Assembly (NCBI RefSeq): GCF_028743515.2
Contig: NZ_CP117969.2
Coordinates: 439,001 to 503,000 of the forward strand
Length of the DNA stretch: 64,000 bases
From: Imtechella halotolerans
GTDB lineage: Bacteria; Bacteroidota; Bacteroidia; Flavobacteriales; Flavobacteriaceae
Direction: 5' to 3'
Shown here: one piece after another, positions 62,276-64,000 of the stretch
How the letters are laid out: every line of letters begins with the position of its first letter
How positions within the stretch are numbered: position 1 is the first letter of the stretch
Position numbers and translations under genes: made by a program
Notes under the pieces: generated by a model
Seen by the model: the letters and a program-made list of their open reading frames with translations, nothing else
The model's database searches: none
What the model was told of the DNA's origin: nothing

Positions 62276-63651
62276 TGAAGAAGATTTTATACATAATATG
62301 TGGTGCTAGTCTTATTCTTTTTGGATGCTCAAAAAGTGAGATTAAACCACCAACCGTTCCTGATGGAGAGAAACCTGTGCCACCGCCACTAGTAAAGCAA
62401 ATTTCAGATGAGGCACTTTTAGATTATGTGCAGGCCCAAACCTTTAAATATTTTTGGGATTTGGCAGAGACCAATTCTAAAGCTGCTAGGGAACGTTATG
62501 TGTCGGGCTCACCCGGCCAAAGCAGTAATGTGGTTGCAACTGGAGGATCTGGATTTGGTTTGATGGCTATTTTAGTAGGAATAGAAAGAGGGTTTGTTAC
62601 CCGTGCAGAGGCAGTTTCTAGATTACAAACTATTTTGGAGTTTTTCGAGAATGCCGATCGTTTTCATGGAGCTTGGCCACATTGGCTTGATGGAAATACA
62701 GGTAACGTATTGCCTTTTAGTACAAGAGATAATGGAGCGGATCTGGTAGAAACTAGCTTTTTAGTCCAAGGCCTTATCTGTATTCAGGAGTATTTTAAAA
62801 ATGGGACCTTGGAAGAAAAATTAATTTCCCAAAAAGCGGAGGTTTTATGGAAAGGTGTGGAGTGGGATTGGTTTACCAATGAACAAAATAAACTTTTATG
62901 GCATTGGTCACCCACGTATAATTTTGATATTAATTTAGGAATAACGGGGTATAATGAATGTCTGATTACCTATGTTTTGGCAGCCGCCTCCCCTGACCAT
63001 TCTATAACTGCAAATGTGTATAAAGAAGGTTGGGCACGCAATGGAAGTATGGTAGCCACAAATTCAAAGTATGGTTATCCGTTACTAGTAAAACATGCTG
63101 GTAACCAAGAATATGGGGGGCCACTTTTCTGGTCTCATTATTCGTACTTGGGATTGGACCCACGTAATCTCGCGGATCAATACGCTGACTATTGGGAAGT
63201 AAATGTTAATCATACCAAGATTAATTATTCCTATTGTGTAGAAAATCCTTCTGATAGGCCTTATTACGGGTCTTATTGTTGGGGACTTACTGCTAGTTAC
63301 ACTATGGGAGCTAATGGAGGACTTAGTTATGCAGCACATTCTCCAAGTCAGGACTATGGGGTGATTTCACCAACTGCAGCAGTGAGTGCCATTAATTATA
63401 CACCTGAAGAGTCTCTCAATGCCATGCATTTCTTCTATAATCAAAGAAATATATTAGTTGGAGAAGCAGGATTCTATGATGCCTTCAAACCTAGTTTGAG
63501 TAATTTTTGGGTGGCTAAGGCCTATTTGGCTATTGATCAAGGCCCTCAGATAATTATGATAGAGAACTACAGATCAGGCTTGCTTTGGAATTTGTTTATG
63601 CAAAACGAGGATGTTCAAAATGGACTGAACAAATTAGGGTTCACCTATTAA
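62275..63651 (+). CDS. GH144-like endo-beta-1,2-glucanase lipoprotein, second copy
   Basis: A 458-residue lipoprotein (lipobox cysteine C18, LFGC) followed by a proline-rich linker (about 24-40) and a PF10091/GH144-type barrel. It aligns with the upstream gene along the whole domain (GGSGFG-MAIL-GI, ADRFHG-WPHWL-G-TG). The acidic set D152, D156, E159 and E228 keeps the same spacing as in the first copy, so both are predicted active. The differences lie in the loop after the ARER motif and in the linker. Two copies may split roles, for example surface cutting and periplasmic cutting. The next gene starts 12 bases downstream. Confidence 0.87.
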   Translation: MKKILYIICGASLILFGCSKSEIKPPTVPDGEKPVPPPLVKQISDEALLDYVQAQTFKYFWDLAETNSKAARERYVSGSPGQSSNVVATGGSGFGLMAILVGIERGFVTRAEAVSRLQTILEFFENADRFHGAWPHWLDGNTGNVLPFSTRDNGADLVETSFLVQGLICIQEYFKNGTLEEKLISQKAEVLWKGVEWDWFTNEQNKLLWHWSPTYNFDINLGITGYNECLITYVLAAASPDHSITANVYKEGWARNGSMVATNSKYGYPLLVKHAGNQEYGGPLFWSHYSYLGLDPRNLADQYADYWEVNVNHTKINYSYCVENPSDRPYYGSYCWGLTASYTMGANGGLSYAAHSPSQDYGVISPTAAVSAINYTPEESLNAMHFFYNQRNILVGEAGFYDAFKPSLSNFWVAKAYLAIDQGPQIIMIENYRSGLLWNLFMQNEDVQNGLNKLGFTY

Positions 63652-63663
63652 TATTTTTAAGTT

Positions 63664-64000
63664 ATGAAATCGATAAAAATTATTGCCTTAGTATGTGTAC
63701 TTACGCTTGTAAATAGGCTTGGAGCTCAAGAATTGTATGACTCAGATGTACTGATACAAGGGAAAGATACTTTGAAGTATCGTATTATGTATCCAAAGGA
63801 TTTTTCTAAAGATAAACAGTATCCCTTGGTTTTATTTTTACATGGAGCCGGAGAAAGAGGAAATGATAATCAAAGACAACTCACGCATGGTAGTGCTCTT
63901 TTTGCCAGCCAGGAGAATAGAGAATCGTTTCCAGCCATTGTAATTTTTCCGCAATGTGTTCCTGAAAGTTATTGGTCTAACGCAAAGGTCGATCGCACTT
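63664..64000 (+). CDS. Alpha/beta-hydrolase (esterase/dienelactone hydrolase-like), 5' part
   Basis: A partial gene, 112 codons to the window edge. A signal peptide (about 1-20, VLTLVNRLGAQ) is followed by the start of an alpha/beta-hydrolase fold with KQYPLVLFLHGAGERGNDN, the oxyanion-hole region of phospholipase/carboxylesterase-like enzymes. The Gly-x-Ser-x-Gly nucleophile is beyond the edge. It lies 12 bases after the second GH144-like gene, so it belongs to the beta-1,2-glucan locus. It may remove ester substituents such as acyl groups from the glucan, which is inference. Confidence 0.8.
   Translation, partial: MKSIKIIALVCVLTLVNRLGAQELYDSDVLIQGKDTLKYRIMYPKDFSKDKQYPLVLFLHGAGERGNDNQRQLTHGSALFASQENRESFPAIVIFPQCVPESYWSNAKVDRT

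Noticed and set aside
1-64000. CRISPR arrays, tRNA/rRNA genes, insertion sequences and prophage
   Set aside because: No regularly spaced repeats, cloverleaf-like or rRNA-like stretches, transposase or integrase frames were recognised on either strand.

Overview
The window comes from an AT-rich member of the Bacteroidota, most likely a marine or soil flavobacterium. The signs are four SusC/SusD pairs, FecR/ECF-sigma regulation with DUF4974-type FecR proteins, STN-domain TonB-dependent receptors, lipoprotein signals followed by acidic residues, TAnnTTTG-type promoter boxes and weak Shine-Dalgarno signals. No rRNA, tRNA, CRISPR array, transposase or phage gene was seen.

Layout. 0-7 kb is ordinary chromosome: the end of an unknown gene, a LuxR-type response regulator with its TPR histidine kinase, a SulP anion transporter, a YdjM-like membrane protein, a DUF983 protein and an AraC-type regulator. 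7-42 kb is one large accessory region. It holds two ECF sigma factors, two FecR anti-sigma factors, two STN-SusC/SusD pairs, an ABC transporter with a DUF4857 protein, three periplasmic M16 zinc peptidases, three thioredoxin-fold proteins with a shared helical C-terminal domain, two unusual lipoproteins, and a DsbD-type electron importer preceded by a stand-alone copy of its first domain. 42.4-50.2 kb, on the minus strand, is a third FecR-STN-SusC-SusD set ending in a TlpA-like thioredoxin lipoprotein. 50.3-52.8 kb encodes a Trk/Ktr potassium uptake pair. 53.2-64 kb is a polysaccharide utilisation locus with a membrane-spanning propeller/LuxR regulator, SusC/SusD without STN, two GH144-like endo-beta-1,2-glucanases and the start of an esterase.

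How the parts fit. The combination in 7-42 kb (outer-membrane import, periplasmic M16 proteolysis, thiol reduction fed by DsbD, and an inner-membrane ABC transporter) reads as a system that imports, reduces and degrades disulfide-containing peptides or small proteins. It is a Bacteroidota parallel to the Fus ferredoxin-uptake system of Pectobacterium (TonB receptor, M16 protease, ABC transporter). This is inference. Direct sequence support for co-regulation is a two-part motif, TGTCAC-17 bp-GCGTCC, found with identical spacing upstream of fecR2 and of two thioredoxin genes. It looks like the promoter of one ECF sigma factor.

Other regulatory structures found by eye are: a 17-codon leader ORF with a Pro-Pro-Pro run embedded in competing terminator/antiterminator hairpins before susC1; a candidate antisense small RNA (promoter box plus terminator) opposite the susC3 leader; a 9-bp direct repeat with 11-bp period plus an inverted copy before susC4; and a 14-bp hairpin between susD4 and the first glucanase gene.
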